Assembly: GCA_023525975.1 (NCBI GenBank) | Contig: CM042046.1 | Coordinates: 55,175,373-55,239,372 of the forward strand | Length of the DNA stretch: 64,000 nt | Reading direction: 5' to 3' | Origin: Smallanthus sonchifolius | Lineage: Eukaryota; Streptophyta; Magnoliopsida; Asterales; Asteraceae | Part shown: piece by piece, positions 36,128 to 48,200 of the stretch | Layout of the letters: each line of letters starts with the position of its first letter | Position numbering within the stretch: the first letter of the stretch is position 1 | Made by a program: the position numbers and the translations under genes | Notes under the pieces: model-generated | What the model was told of the DNA's origin: nothing | Seen by the model: the letters and a program-made list of their open reading frames with translations, nothing else | Databases searched by the model: none

Positions 36128-39100
36128 GTTTCATGTTGTTTACTGAGTAAATACACAAGACTAGAATTTTGGCAGATGAGTAAAAACTAAACTGAACCAT
36201 CTTTATGGCATAATTATTTCTTGTATTTGTGGAAACCAAAGTCAAAAGTGTTTTTGGATTTTTGCTATCACAAGATAGAATGGTGCTGTTTTGCTTTCTT
36301 GTTTGGCTCCATCACACCAAACTAAGCCTTTAAAAAAATTTATTCTTATGATTGAATCTCTAAAAGTTTAGCCATACTTGGAACCTAAGCATGTCTGCAC
36401 GAGCCTGGCTTCTGCTTGAGCAATTCTGAGCCATCTCTTCTGCATGTAACATATATTATGTAATGACATCAAGCTAGGTATCATGTTTATGAGCAAACAC
36501 ACTAACTTTGGTTCACAAGTTTAGACAAAAAACAAAATCTTACTATAAATATAAATTACTGAAGCTTAAAGAAAGAAGCTACCTTCTCAAAAACCAACTT
36601 GGGGTTACAAATCATGTCCCCTGGAGTCGGTTCGAGTTTCTTAGCAGATAGACCGACTTTGCCTCTCTTGAGTTAAATGGATAAGTTTTTGTTTGGTAGC
36701 CTCTCAATGATTCCATTAAGAGGCTACCTCTGAATCGTTCAGAGGTAAGGGGTGTTTGTTTCGCTGACAGCCCACCTCTTAATGGTTCATTTTACATCTT
36801 AATGGTTCAGCTGAAAAACAATGCTGAATCATTTAGACCTCCTAATAATTCAGCACTTAATGGTTCAGCCTTTGCCAAATAGCCCTAACTCTGTCTCTCT
36901 GCTACTCTTCCTGGAAGAGATATGTGGAAGCACTTCCAAGTTTGAGGCCAAGACCTATTTATAGGCTGATCTGGAGGGAGGTGTAACATCCATCAAGAGC
37001 CAGGACCCAATTAGAACAAAAACCATACCAGATCGACTAAAATAAAAATATGCCAAAGTTTAAGATAAGTGGCATCGGTGACGGACCGTCACCACCTTGT
37101 AACGGTCAGTTACACCGCCATCAACCAAAAGTCATCATGTAGCTATGACTCATCACAAACAGAGCGGTGACGGACCGTCACCATTGTTCAACGGTCTGTT
37201 ACGCCGCATCAGGCCAGAAGGTGACACGTGCATGTAAGGTTTCAACGCGTGTATGAAGAAGTGACACGCGGCTGATGACTCCTGCCCGCTAGGACGGTTA
37301 CTGACCATCACCTTTCCGTAACGGTCTCTCACAGAGCCGGATTTCACCTTCAAATTGAGGATTAAGGTTAGTTTGTTTTCACACATTCCACAATACGAAC
37401 TTCCTATCAAATTTACCAGCCACACTCACGTTTAAGTGTTCTTTGCCATGAAGTGACGTGTAGAATCCCCTCCATATAACCGGAGTTAGAAACCAAGCTT
37501 CAAGGCGCTGTCCATCAAGTAACAAGTCTTAGAAGTTCCTAAGCCTTTACAAAGCAATCTTATCAAGGTGAATACGTTTAATGCTTTGAAAACTTACAAA
37601 TGATTTACATCTTTGAAAAATGGCATGAGGATGTACTAAATACTTTTAATGCGTAAGGTAATCTACAGATAAGCGTTCAGACCATAAGTATATGTATAGT
37701 TTGATCAAATGATACACATGTTACAGATGAAAGTGTCGTAATGGGGTTGGTTCGGATTGAGTAGCAGGAAGAAGCGTAAAACAGGAGTTACCCGTTGTAA
37801 ACCTACCAAAGCAATGAGACCAGTGTCTACCGTGGTTGTATACTCAGGTGAAATAGTCCTGCTAAATGTGTAGATTATCATAAAAATTATGGTTAAACGA
37901 CTTTAATACTATCCATGTTTAAAATGTTTCGTGTCTATTAACGTTATTCACCGGCTTTTCGCTGACGTTTTATTTTCAAACGTTTTCAGGTAATCATGAA
38001 TAAATATTTACCTAGCAAGGTTAGATGCGGGGAGGATTTCGAATCCCTAGAATAACCTTGTGGCATAAATATATTAGCAAGGATAGGCGCTGAAAGGATA
38101 ACGACTCCCTTGGCACATGAACTACCTTGTGGCAAGACGTTTTGTAAACATGTCTGGAGGCAGGAGATAATGTAAATATTGTTTTGGTATAAACAATGTT
38201 TGTATGAAAGAGGATATTTAAATCCTTATTTATAAAAGTATGTTTTATTAAACCTACGAATTGTTTATTTACAAGAAAAGAAAGATAAATGTTTTTTCGC
38301 TGTGTAATCACTCAAAAGCAAAACAAAACACAAACAAAGGTACCACCCTATTGGTCGCACGCCCATATTATCCAGAAAACAGGGTGTGACATAAAAATTG
38401 CTTCCTGAATCTTCCTACTTGCATCTAGGGGAGGCACGACCGTGCCTGGCCATACACGGGTGTGCCTTCCTTCTGACATTCATAGTTTGTTGACTTTTTC
38501 TTTGATTTGAAATGATCCAATTTACACAAATATTTCAAAGCACTCTCTCTTTTCATACTAGAATTACAATTGCTTTGTTGCTATAGAAACAAACCAATTG
38601 TAAACAAGAAATCCAGAAATCTCATTATACGTTGCTTCATTGTATCTTGGGATACACATATAATGGAACTTTGAGTTCAAAATCAGCGAATATTCAGCAA
38701 ATTTTTTGTTTAAAAAATATGATCTCCTTTCTTTGGATTTAATCACAAGAAAATGTGCCATTTTGGATATCATCTGGGTTTATAGTGAATCACCCTCGCA
38801 ATATAAAAAACACTAATAATGAACCGTGCTATAACAACAAAGTTGAGAGCAATCTAGTGTAAAAAGAGCAGATGCTCTTCATCACGTTATCACTGATTTG
38901 AAGGGCTATGTTGTTATATATAGGAACAAACTATCATCATAATCACTATTTTTGACACATCACTTTTGCAATGGCCCACCAAATCTCCCAACACACAATA
39001 AAACTAGAAGAAAAGACAGCTGACCAAATATTAACCAGATATGTAGATGTTTTGCATGTAAAAAGCTACAAAACATCACCTATATTACATTTGCATCGAT

Positions 39101-39298
39101 CTATTCTATCTCTTGACAACCACAAAGGATACGCCCATGTCGCCTTGCCCAAAATTATAGGTTACCACTTTGAGAACGGAGCGTGATTTTCACAGGAAAC
39201 ACACATGATGTTATTGAATATCAATTCATCTTAGAAAAGCTTCAAGGCTTACAAGAAGATGCATACCATCCCATCCAGGGTTTGACATTTAAACACGT
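36128..39298. other. Intergenic region between the convergent NEMF and VPS13 genes
   Basis: No host gene is supported. It holds the NEMF 3' UTR, a MITE-like block at about 36690-36890 (repeated AATGGTTCAG and TGAATC motifs in both orientations), a stretch at 37050-37340 with repeated GGTGACGGACCGTCACC and AACGGTC motifs, and probable LTR sequence ending at 38391. The segment 38570-39190 is AT-rich with short unrecognised frames. The VPS13 3' UTR should occupy its right end. Confidence 0.5.
37500..38391 (-). repeat. Probable gypsy-type LTR (solo or partial)
   Basis: On the minus strand the right edge begins TGTCACACCCTG at 38391, a standard plant gypsy LTR start. The sequence leftward, with repeated CTTGTGGCA and AGCAAGGATAG segments, has no coding capacity. 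The left boundary is a guess. No internal element domains were seen next to it. Confidence 0.5.
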
Positions 39299-42200
39299 CT
39301 AATGATGACTACTGCTGCTGCTGCTGCTGCTGTCAAAAGTCGAATTTGGAGGAAGGGGTGCAGGGACCTGCTGTGAAGACCAAGGGCGTTCTTTCAAAAA
39401 AACTGCTTCAGCAGTCGATACATCACTCGTTGCCGAATATGGTCTTTTCACTTTCCTTTTATGCATTTCCTGAAAGTCAAACCAAAGTCAACCTTCAAGA
39501 AAACTGCTTATGCCGAAACTGCAGAACTAATACCTTTGAGTCTTTGGGTGCATATGTACTCATTGCTTGCTCAATGGAGGAATGAACCTCAACTGCCTGT
39601 TTGGTATCGCGGTAGCATTTGATAACACGAGTATGATCGTTGTTCTCAGAGGATGATTCAGATTTCAAGAATAGAATAAGTTTAGATGGAGGTGCATTCT
39701 GGTGATCTTTCTTTCCAGTAGTTAGTTCCATGGTGGCTAGGTTCTCCAAAAGAACATCCCACAACACCAAACATGGATCTCTAGCTGGATTGAATTTCTT
39801 CTGTGTTATAATGTTGGATGTCTGCACATATATATCACTAGCAATCATGCTAACGAAACAATATAAAAATCTTTGTTTGGCTCTTGAACACAACTTTGAA
39901 CAAGTTGCACATACCTGTAAGAGCATAACTCTTCGATGCGTGACAAGAAGTATCTTTTCTTTACGCAGCGAGAAATGATCCTCGTAAGCATCGGATAAAG
40001 CAAACTTTCCACGGACTTTAAATAGATCCACCTGTAAAAAGAATGACCCTGATTCTGCAAGCTGCAGTATTACCTGTGCATGCAAAGGGTAAATGGGTAA
40101 AAGCATCTTTTAGATGACAAAAAGGGTAAATAGGTAGATAGCGTACCTGTCCCTGTGCCCTGTAGTCATCATATGGTTTGAGGAGATTATCACCACTGAT
40201 AACCCTTGGGAGTCGTCTGCGGAGAAGAAGGTCTTCAGAAGTGATAGCAGCGGCAATCTTCACTCTCATTGCATTTGCACCTTCAGTTGTCTTTGATAAC
40301 AAATCAAGGACACCGCTCACGGGTTGTGCAGCAGCACCTATTATCCCTTTACCAACACCTGAAACAAAACCCTCTACACCTGATGCCTTTGCACCTTCTA
40401 ATGGTTTTGCAATTATACCCACCACTCCTCTATATAGCCCCTTTGCTAGTGCTCCTCCCCCCTCTCTTATCACATCACCAAAATCTTCAACACCTTTATT
40501 TTCCTGCCACCCATTAACGGAACATCACTTCATTTCCAACTAAATAGTTAAATATAAATATACCTGTCTCTGCCGACTTTGAATGAATTTCTTGTCCATT
40601 GATAAGGCAGCAACACCTTTGCTCATATGTCCAAATGCACTGCTTGCATTTCCCAGTATATCCACACCAGAAAGCAGCTGAAGAGGCTGGCTTAGAATAT
40701 CCTTTGTTATATTTGAGATGGCATTCGTCGTAAGAACACTTTGTCTCATTGACAAGTTTTCAAGGAATCTCTGATTCACACGTACCTGTCATGCCAACAA
40801 ACATCATCATTCTATTGTCTATACACCATCTATGTATCCAACACGTATTTTGTTGGAAATATGAGGTGATGGTACGGTACTTACGGGCATATTCTCCGTG
40901 TTCCCTAGAGCTGTCATCAAGGATGCCCAAAAACCAAGTACACCCACAGGGCGCTGAGTTGGTGACATAGCCATGGAGAACTTGAATCGAAACTCTGAGA
41001 TGTTGAGAACACTGCAATTACCATAATAATAAATCATTTTGTTATTAGCAATATATTATATTTGTTAGGATATATTGATATTGATTTGTATATATCTAGT
41101 CCTAAAATAGTGGTAGAGATATTCTTTGTATTTGTTAGCGAACTTGTTAGTTCGCCCGGTCCAGATTAGTTTTTCTTTTTATTAAGTTCGCCCGGTCCAG
41201 ATTAGTTTGTTAGTTTTTCTTTTCATTGTATATAAATAGCTCTTTATAATCATTATTTGATTTATCAATCAAATCAATCAATTTTACCCCCAATCATTCT
41301 CTCTCATTTTCTTTCTCTCGTTTATCATTCTCGCTTGTTTCTAGTGATCATTCTCGATATCATAACATGGTATCAGAGTGTATATGCTCGATTATGTGAT
41401 TTCCTTCTCTTATTCCGCACTCGTTCTTCGTTTTCTCATTATTCATGTCGATTGGGGTTCGTTTGATGTTTTGATCCGTTCAAAACTTTTCTTTTATGTT
41501 TCTGATCATTCCTACGGTTGGATTTATTCATATACGCTTCTGATTTCGAGTTATGATGATTTCTGGATCGTTTTCACCTTTTCTGTTCGTGCAGGCGAAC
41601 TTGTTAAGTTCTCTTTCCAGCGAACTTATTAAGTTCTCTTTTCGGCGAACTTATTAAGTTCTCTTTCCAACGAACTTGTTAAGTTCTCTTTTCAGCAAAC
41701 TTATTAAGTTCTCTTTTCGGCGAACTTATTAAGTTCTCTTTTGTGGCAAACTGATGTCTTCTTTTCTCAGTTTCGTTTCTTCGTTTATCTTGTCATGTCT
41801 AATACCACTGCTCCGCCTATCATTGTTCCCATGGATTCTTCTAATCCTTTGTTCTTACACTCATCTGATCATCCAGGGCTCTTACTTGTTTCCAAAACTT
41901 TTGATGGCTCTGCTTTTGGATCTTGGAAACGTGCCATGTCCATTGCTTTATCTGCTAAGAACAAGCTTGGTTTTGTTGATGGAACTGTTGTCAGACCTCT
42001 TTCCTCTCCTAATCTGGAGCTGTGGAAATGATGCAATGATATGGTTATTTCTTTGGTCCTCAACACTCTGTCTAGTGATATTAATGTGAGTGTTTTGTAT
42101 GTTGAGTCTGTTCGTCAGCTTTGGAACGAGTTAATTGACAGGTATGGGAAGAGTAATGGGGCAAAGTATTATCAGTTGCAGAAGTCTCTTTCTGATCTAT

Positions 42201-45200
42201 CTCAAGGGAATGATGATATTGCTTCTTATTTTACCAAGATCAAGTCTGTTTGCGATGAGCTTAATGCAATCGAACCTATTCCTTCTTGCACCTGTGGTAA
42301 TTCCAGATTAATGGCTAAACGCGAAGCAGATCAACGATTGATGCAATTTCTGATGGGTCTTAACTCTTGTTATGACATGATTCGAGGGAATATTATCATG
42401 ATGAAGCCTCTTCCCTCGATTAATGATGCTTATGCCTTTCTTATTCAAGATGAAAAACAGAGGGAGCTTCATTCATCTGCACAGTTTATTCCTCAAAATG
42501 CTTCTATGAATGCTTCTGTGCAGGTACCAAAGAGTTCGGTGCAGGTACCAAAGAAGCATATAGAGATTGATATTAATTTTGTTTGGGAAAAGGTCCGTAT
42601 CGGTCACATACACGTCTTACATGTTCCTTCCGCCATGCAGTACACAAACATTTTTACGAAGGGTATCTCTAGAGAGCTGTTCCAATCATTTCGGTCCAGT
42701 TTAAGCGTCTGTGCATAGACAGCTCAAACGGAGGGGGACTATTAGCGATACATTGTATTTATTTGTATATATCTAGTCCTAAAATAGTGGTAGAGATATT
42801 CTTTGTATTTCCCCTATAAATAGGGTGCTTGGTAATAACAATAATCATCAAGATTGCAATACCATAAACCACTTTTATTTGTTACTGGAAAAAAAATTGA
42901 TGAGACCAGAAATGACAGTGAAAAACATACGCGATCCCAATGATAGGGTCCACCGATACGGCGGTTGTTTCAGCCTCACTGAATCTGCTAATATCAATCT
43001 GCTGGATCATACCATGAAGTCGCCAAATAATTGGTTCATGAATACTTATAAAGAAGGCGGACTTTTCAGGTCCCTATAAGAAAAAAAACAATAGCAAAAA
43101 CACATGGTATTTTATTACAGATTCACGATTAAAGCCTTTACTAGAAGAAACAACAAGCACATACTAACCTGCAAGCCAATATAAGGATAAGCACATACAT
43201 CTAATGATCCATCAGATTGCCTTGTCGTAGAAAATTTCAAGATGTAATCAGTTTCTATTCCAATTATTTGTGGTCTAAAGAGAACCGGCATCGGTGTCAA
43301 AGGCAGCTGATTGTCGACTTGGATCCCTCGCATTCTTAATTTGATCCTGCAACATTCAAGTTACAGGAATTAGTATAATAGCAAAATTGGATTTCAAGCG
43401 GGCAGGACATTACCTACTGATTCCAGAGCCCAAACCAGTTGAATGTGACAATAGAAGGTTCTGTACTGACAAGTAGAGTATCTCTTCAGGTGTATGATCA
43501 ATAATGGACAATCCAAGTTCAGTGAGCTCAAGAGTAAGATGGAATTCACAATACGAGGGAGATGAAACCAAATCATTCCTTGGTAATGAAGATGATGTGG
43601 TAACATTCCTATTGATATTTGCTGCTTTGGGATCATCATTGTTGTCTGGCATCCAGTCTCTCAGCATAACAACATTCATCTTCTCTTCTTTAACTATAGT
43701 AACACGCACTGGTTTAGTGGGCTCCCCATTCACTTGAACAGGTAGATAATCACGAACCTCATCAATATTGTACTTAGCTGAATCTTTAGCGTCGGTGCCA
43801 TCGACTAAGACTTCGAGGATTCGTTGCCTACCAACATCTTCCCATAAAAATGAAGCACTTGTGCAAGGATGTAGACAATGCCATGAATCATCAGCACCAT
43901 CCATTTGCCGAAAATGGAAGGGTAAAAACATACTATGATTTTCAATCCTGCCATACACACTCAGTTTTTCAATTTGCAAGAAAACACAGCAGTAATAAAT
44001 CTCAAAGGTTTAAGCTCTAAAAAACAGGAGAAAAATAACCTGTAAGGGCTTGAAAATGAATTGGGTCGAAAGATGACGCCAAAACATGAGCTTGTTGTTC
44101 CACTCCTTACTTCAACCTTCAAATACAATAGTTTGCCAGTAGATTCATTTCTCAAAGAAACACGCATCCAGCCTTCAGTTGCAACATTAAATGGTGTACT
44201 CCAATGGTATCCATCAGTCTTTAACTACAGTAGAGGTAAAATTGACCACAAAACAGAAGTAAGCAACAAACATATCGAACATAGGTATTTACACAGAGAA
44301 CAGGGTAATTATATCCAGACCTTCAATAATTCAACTTTGGTAGATGTGTGCCATCTAAAATGGTTTGGAGCATCCGTAGGATGTATCCAAATCAGTGACT
44401 GCGTATCACACTGCTGCAGACACAAGCTTAAGCCAGCCCTATTATAAAATAAGGTGTGTGGCTGAAAATGGATAACCTACATTAGAAATAAGAAAGAAAA
44501 TATGAGTATGCTTTTCAAGAACCTACTTTAAACGCCACCAACTAAAAATGTGAATTGTGTCATTTGGGTCAGAAGAACTTTTAAACAGTAAAGTCAAATA
44601 TGAAGACTAGATCTTAGACTTATGCTAACTTAAGGTAAAAGACAATCAAAACTTTTAGGGATATACCTTTGTCCTGTCTGATGTCATGTGCAGTAGAACT
44701 GAAAGGTTGTAGTAAGATCCATCTGAACTTAAAGCTTTGACATCCACTCTTTGCTATATATGAGAGGAGAAGAGGGGAGGCATTAGCAAAATACAAGCTA
44801 GAGCAACAAGGTCATATTGGTGAATTAAAATGTGTATGTCTCACTTTCTTTTCCATGTCAAGTAATGATAGTCCAGGACTAAAACTTTCAGAATTCTGAG
44901 TGGCAACAGCTAAACCCACACGCGGTGAAAGATATGCATCATTCCGAGATGAAAACAACATACCACCACCTTGTCCTACATAGTCCTGTGGAGAAAGCAT
45001 GCTGGGAGTAGGACTAGTGTCCTCTATTGCTTCTAGAACTTGGATATTCCCATTTGAGCTAGTCTCTGTGGGGTGACTAGAACGACTCTTAAAGCTTAAA
45101 AATTTTCCAGATTTTGCAGGTTTTGTGTTCACCAAAGAATCTGCACCTGCATTCTCTAAAGGTTCGATTTCTACCACTTGATATGCAAGTGGTACAGAGC

Positions 45201-48200
45201 AGTCATTACTAATCCAATACGGGACAAAAAATCTTATGGTATTTGGGGAAGCCGCAGATGCTCCCATGTCACGTTCAATGCTCACACGCAATCTCCTGCA
45301 TATGCAATATCATACATCTCATCTAATTGCTCTTCTTATAGCTGATTACGGGATGAACAAATATAATCTCATCATAGAAATGAGTGATCTTGCAGTGACC
45401 AACTTTAAATAAAAATATGAATATAATAATTAAAGAGTATACTAACAAATGTAAGTTTCCTAGATAAATCTAGTCGTCAACAAAGCAACCAAAATTCTCT
45501 TAAAGCAGTAATCCTTTAAGGCCTTAACAAGAACAGAGGCATAGGAGTCTCAAGCTTGTTAGGGGAAGGAAATGCTGGTTCCATCCCCTACAACACCACT
45601 ATTTGTACATTGAACTTCTTTTTCCAGAACAATACGTTATATGCTATATCCAGAGTTTGTGGTAAAAGATAAAAATGACTTATTAAAAGTTTGTAAATAT
45701 TAGAGTAAATATCCCAAGAAATAACAGCTTCCAAATAACAGAGTTATATATTTAAGAGATGATATGAGCAATACATTGGTATCCCAATCGATGCCTTTGT
45801 ATTCACAATATCACCATATAAATAGTACAAGATTAATTCTATCTATGGATCGTATTCAAATTACATTAATACATTTGACCATATCAGTTCCTAGTCTTTA
45901 GCCAGTAGTTATGGGAGCATTATTCTCGGAACTGATGTGGACAAAAATCTCAGTTAATATACCCCCGCAGTCGAAGCAGGAGGTTTTTGGATGTTGAGAC
46001 TGTGTTTGAAATCATCGAATAAAATGGATGGCAAGCATTTGGTGAAGATATCGACAATATGATAACGAGAGGGTACATGAAGAACTCTTACTTGACCGCG
46101 AGCAACCTTTTCCCGAACAAAGTGTTGTACCGGATTGCCCGAAAGGTAAACGGCACTAACGTTATCACAGTAAACTAGTGTAGCTTGAGTTGGAGGATGT
46201 TTTAGTTATAATAGGAGGTTGCATAGCTAACAGGTTTCGGATACAACATTGGCAACACCTCGATATTCCGCTTCGGAACTTGAACGGGATAGCGTAGCTT
46301 GACGTTTGGAGGACCAGGATAGAAGGTTTTCCCCTGAGTACACACAATATCCGGACGTGGAACGTCGCTTGTCCGGACAACTGATCAACATCTGTGTATG
46401 AGATTAACGAATATATTGAAGGCTTAGAGATGAATAGATCGTGTGACAAGGTTCCTTTTATGCACCGAAGGACGCGTTTCAACCATAGTCACATGGATCG
46501 TGGTACGTTCCGGTACGATGAACGAAAACCGGTACGCGGTATGTGCATTTCTAAAATTCGGTACGAGGGGGGTAGGTTCATTCGGTACGCCAATTCGGTA
46601 CGTACCACATAGTCCGGTACATTGTATCATGTACAAAACATTTTAAAATAGATTTTTTCATGTATTTATCAGGTAGTATATGCTACAAGACTTTTGTGTA
46701 TGCTATAAGGTAATATAAACATGTATTTATAGAGTAAACATTCAATTATTTCAAAAAGGAGCCGTTCAAAGAGACCCTTGAGATACCCAAACATTAAATT
46801 TGTTCAAAAAAAGGTTGAAATGGCTCTTCAGATTCCGGTACGCGTTTTGGAACGTGTCGGATCGCGTACCAACGGGATCGGGATCGGGATCGTGAATTGG
46901 TTGATAAGGGTTCGATTTGTTGTTCACTCGGGATCGCTTGATTTTACCGATCCGGATCGCGTACCAAAGGCGATCGGTATGACTTTGTACCCGAATCCGG
47001 TACGAACGATCTGGATCGCGGTACGCGGCTACTTTAGCGTTTCCTGTGACTATGGTTTCAACGCATGCATATGAGAAGAACGGGGTGCATGCATGTGCAT
47101 ACATACTTGTTGGACTGCATAACTGATGTCAGGACGAGTGAAGGTTAAATATTGAAGTGCCCCTGCAAGTTGTCTATATTGAGTACCTCCGTCTTCTAAA
47201 AGAGTACCAGAAGTGGAACTGAGATTCCCAAAAAATAGCTAGGTGGCCCCAAGTCTTTAATGGCAAACTCGGAGGCAAGGAGTTTCATGAAGGTACGACT
47301 CGTGGGTTTTAATCTTGACTAGTTTTATTATTTGGTTTTATTAATAAGTATTTTTAGTTTGTTTTATTTAGTGTAGAGGGGTTTGACCGAATTAGAAGGA
47401 AGTTTACGTTGGAAAGGTGAACGTTGGTCATGGTCATAGCTTCTACCGGTTCCTTAGGTAGACCGAGTATTTTACTGCTTTTTTTATGGTTCCCACGTTG
47501 TGTATGGAGGCTATTTAAAGCTCCTTGGTTATTGAGTAAAGTATGCAACTTTTTATCTCTTTACTTTCTGTTTCCTCTTCATTTTGATAATTCAAGTTTG
47601 AGATCCATCTCTTCTACAAATTTACATGAGTTTGTGAGTGTGTTTTGAGTTTCACTTGGGTCTGAAACCAACATTTAGTATCAAAGCTTAGGGTTCGGGT
47701 GAAGACGAAGAGGGTGTTTCATGTAAATCGCAAAAAGGAGTGTGAAGACCGGCTGCTACTACAGCAGCACAGACCAAAGCCGTAATAGACCGAACGGCCT
47801 GAAAGAAAGACCGTGACCGGAAAGTGAGTTCCGGAGTGAGACCGACGAGCCGAAAAGACCGACGGGAAGTAGACCGAGAAGACCGTTAAGCTGCAACAAA
47901 GACCGGCGGCTTGAAAAATTTAGACCGAAGAGACCGGAGAAGATAAAGAAGACCGAAAGAAAGAAAACAGAAAAGGAAGTGAAGAATGGTGATGGTACAA
48001 GCGAAAGAAGCAGGTTCGTTGTCGTACCAAGTTCCGCATTTGACGGCGACTAACTATCCGGTATGGGCGGTCAAAGTAAAGTCGATCATGGATGCACATG
48101 GCTTATGGGAGACTGTTGAAGCAAGGACACTAGGTGAAGAACCGGACCCAAAGAAGAAGCAGCAAGCTCTCGCTTTCTTAATTCAAGCCATACCTGAGGA

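Larger units (their letters stand above)
41063..42870 (+). mobile_element. Non-autonomous copia derivative with gag fused to RNase H, in a VPS13 intron
   Basis: Left LTR about 41063-41367 (starts TGTTAGGATATATTGA), primer site TGGTATCAGAG from 41368, leader with six 25-bp repeats, gag-RNase H frame to 42718, purine tract CGGAGGGGGAC (about 42729-42739), then a right LTR from about 42740. The two LTRs share ATATCTAGTCCTAAAATAG and following bases, but the right one diverges after about 85 bp. Protease, integrase and most of RT are deleted, so mobility would need a helper. It lies in the intron between VPS13 exons at 43073-42931 and 41011-40885. The target duplication was not resolved. Confidence 0.83.

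Noticed and set aside
39495..40106. A single 203-residue minus-strand frame
   Set aside because: It joins two true VPS13 exons (40073-39915 and 39821-39534) by reading through an intron with clear GTATGT and CAG sites, then runs past the donor at 39533.
41595..41744. Evenly spaced repeats resembling a CRISPR array
   Set aside because: The units are contiguous 25-bp tandems with no unique spacers, in a plant retroelement leader.
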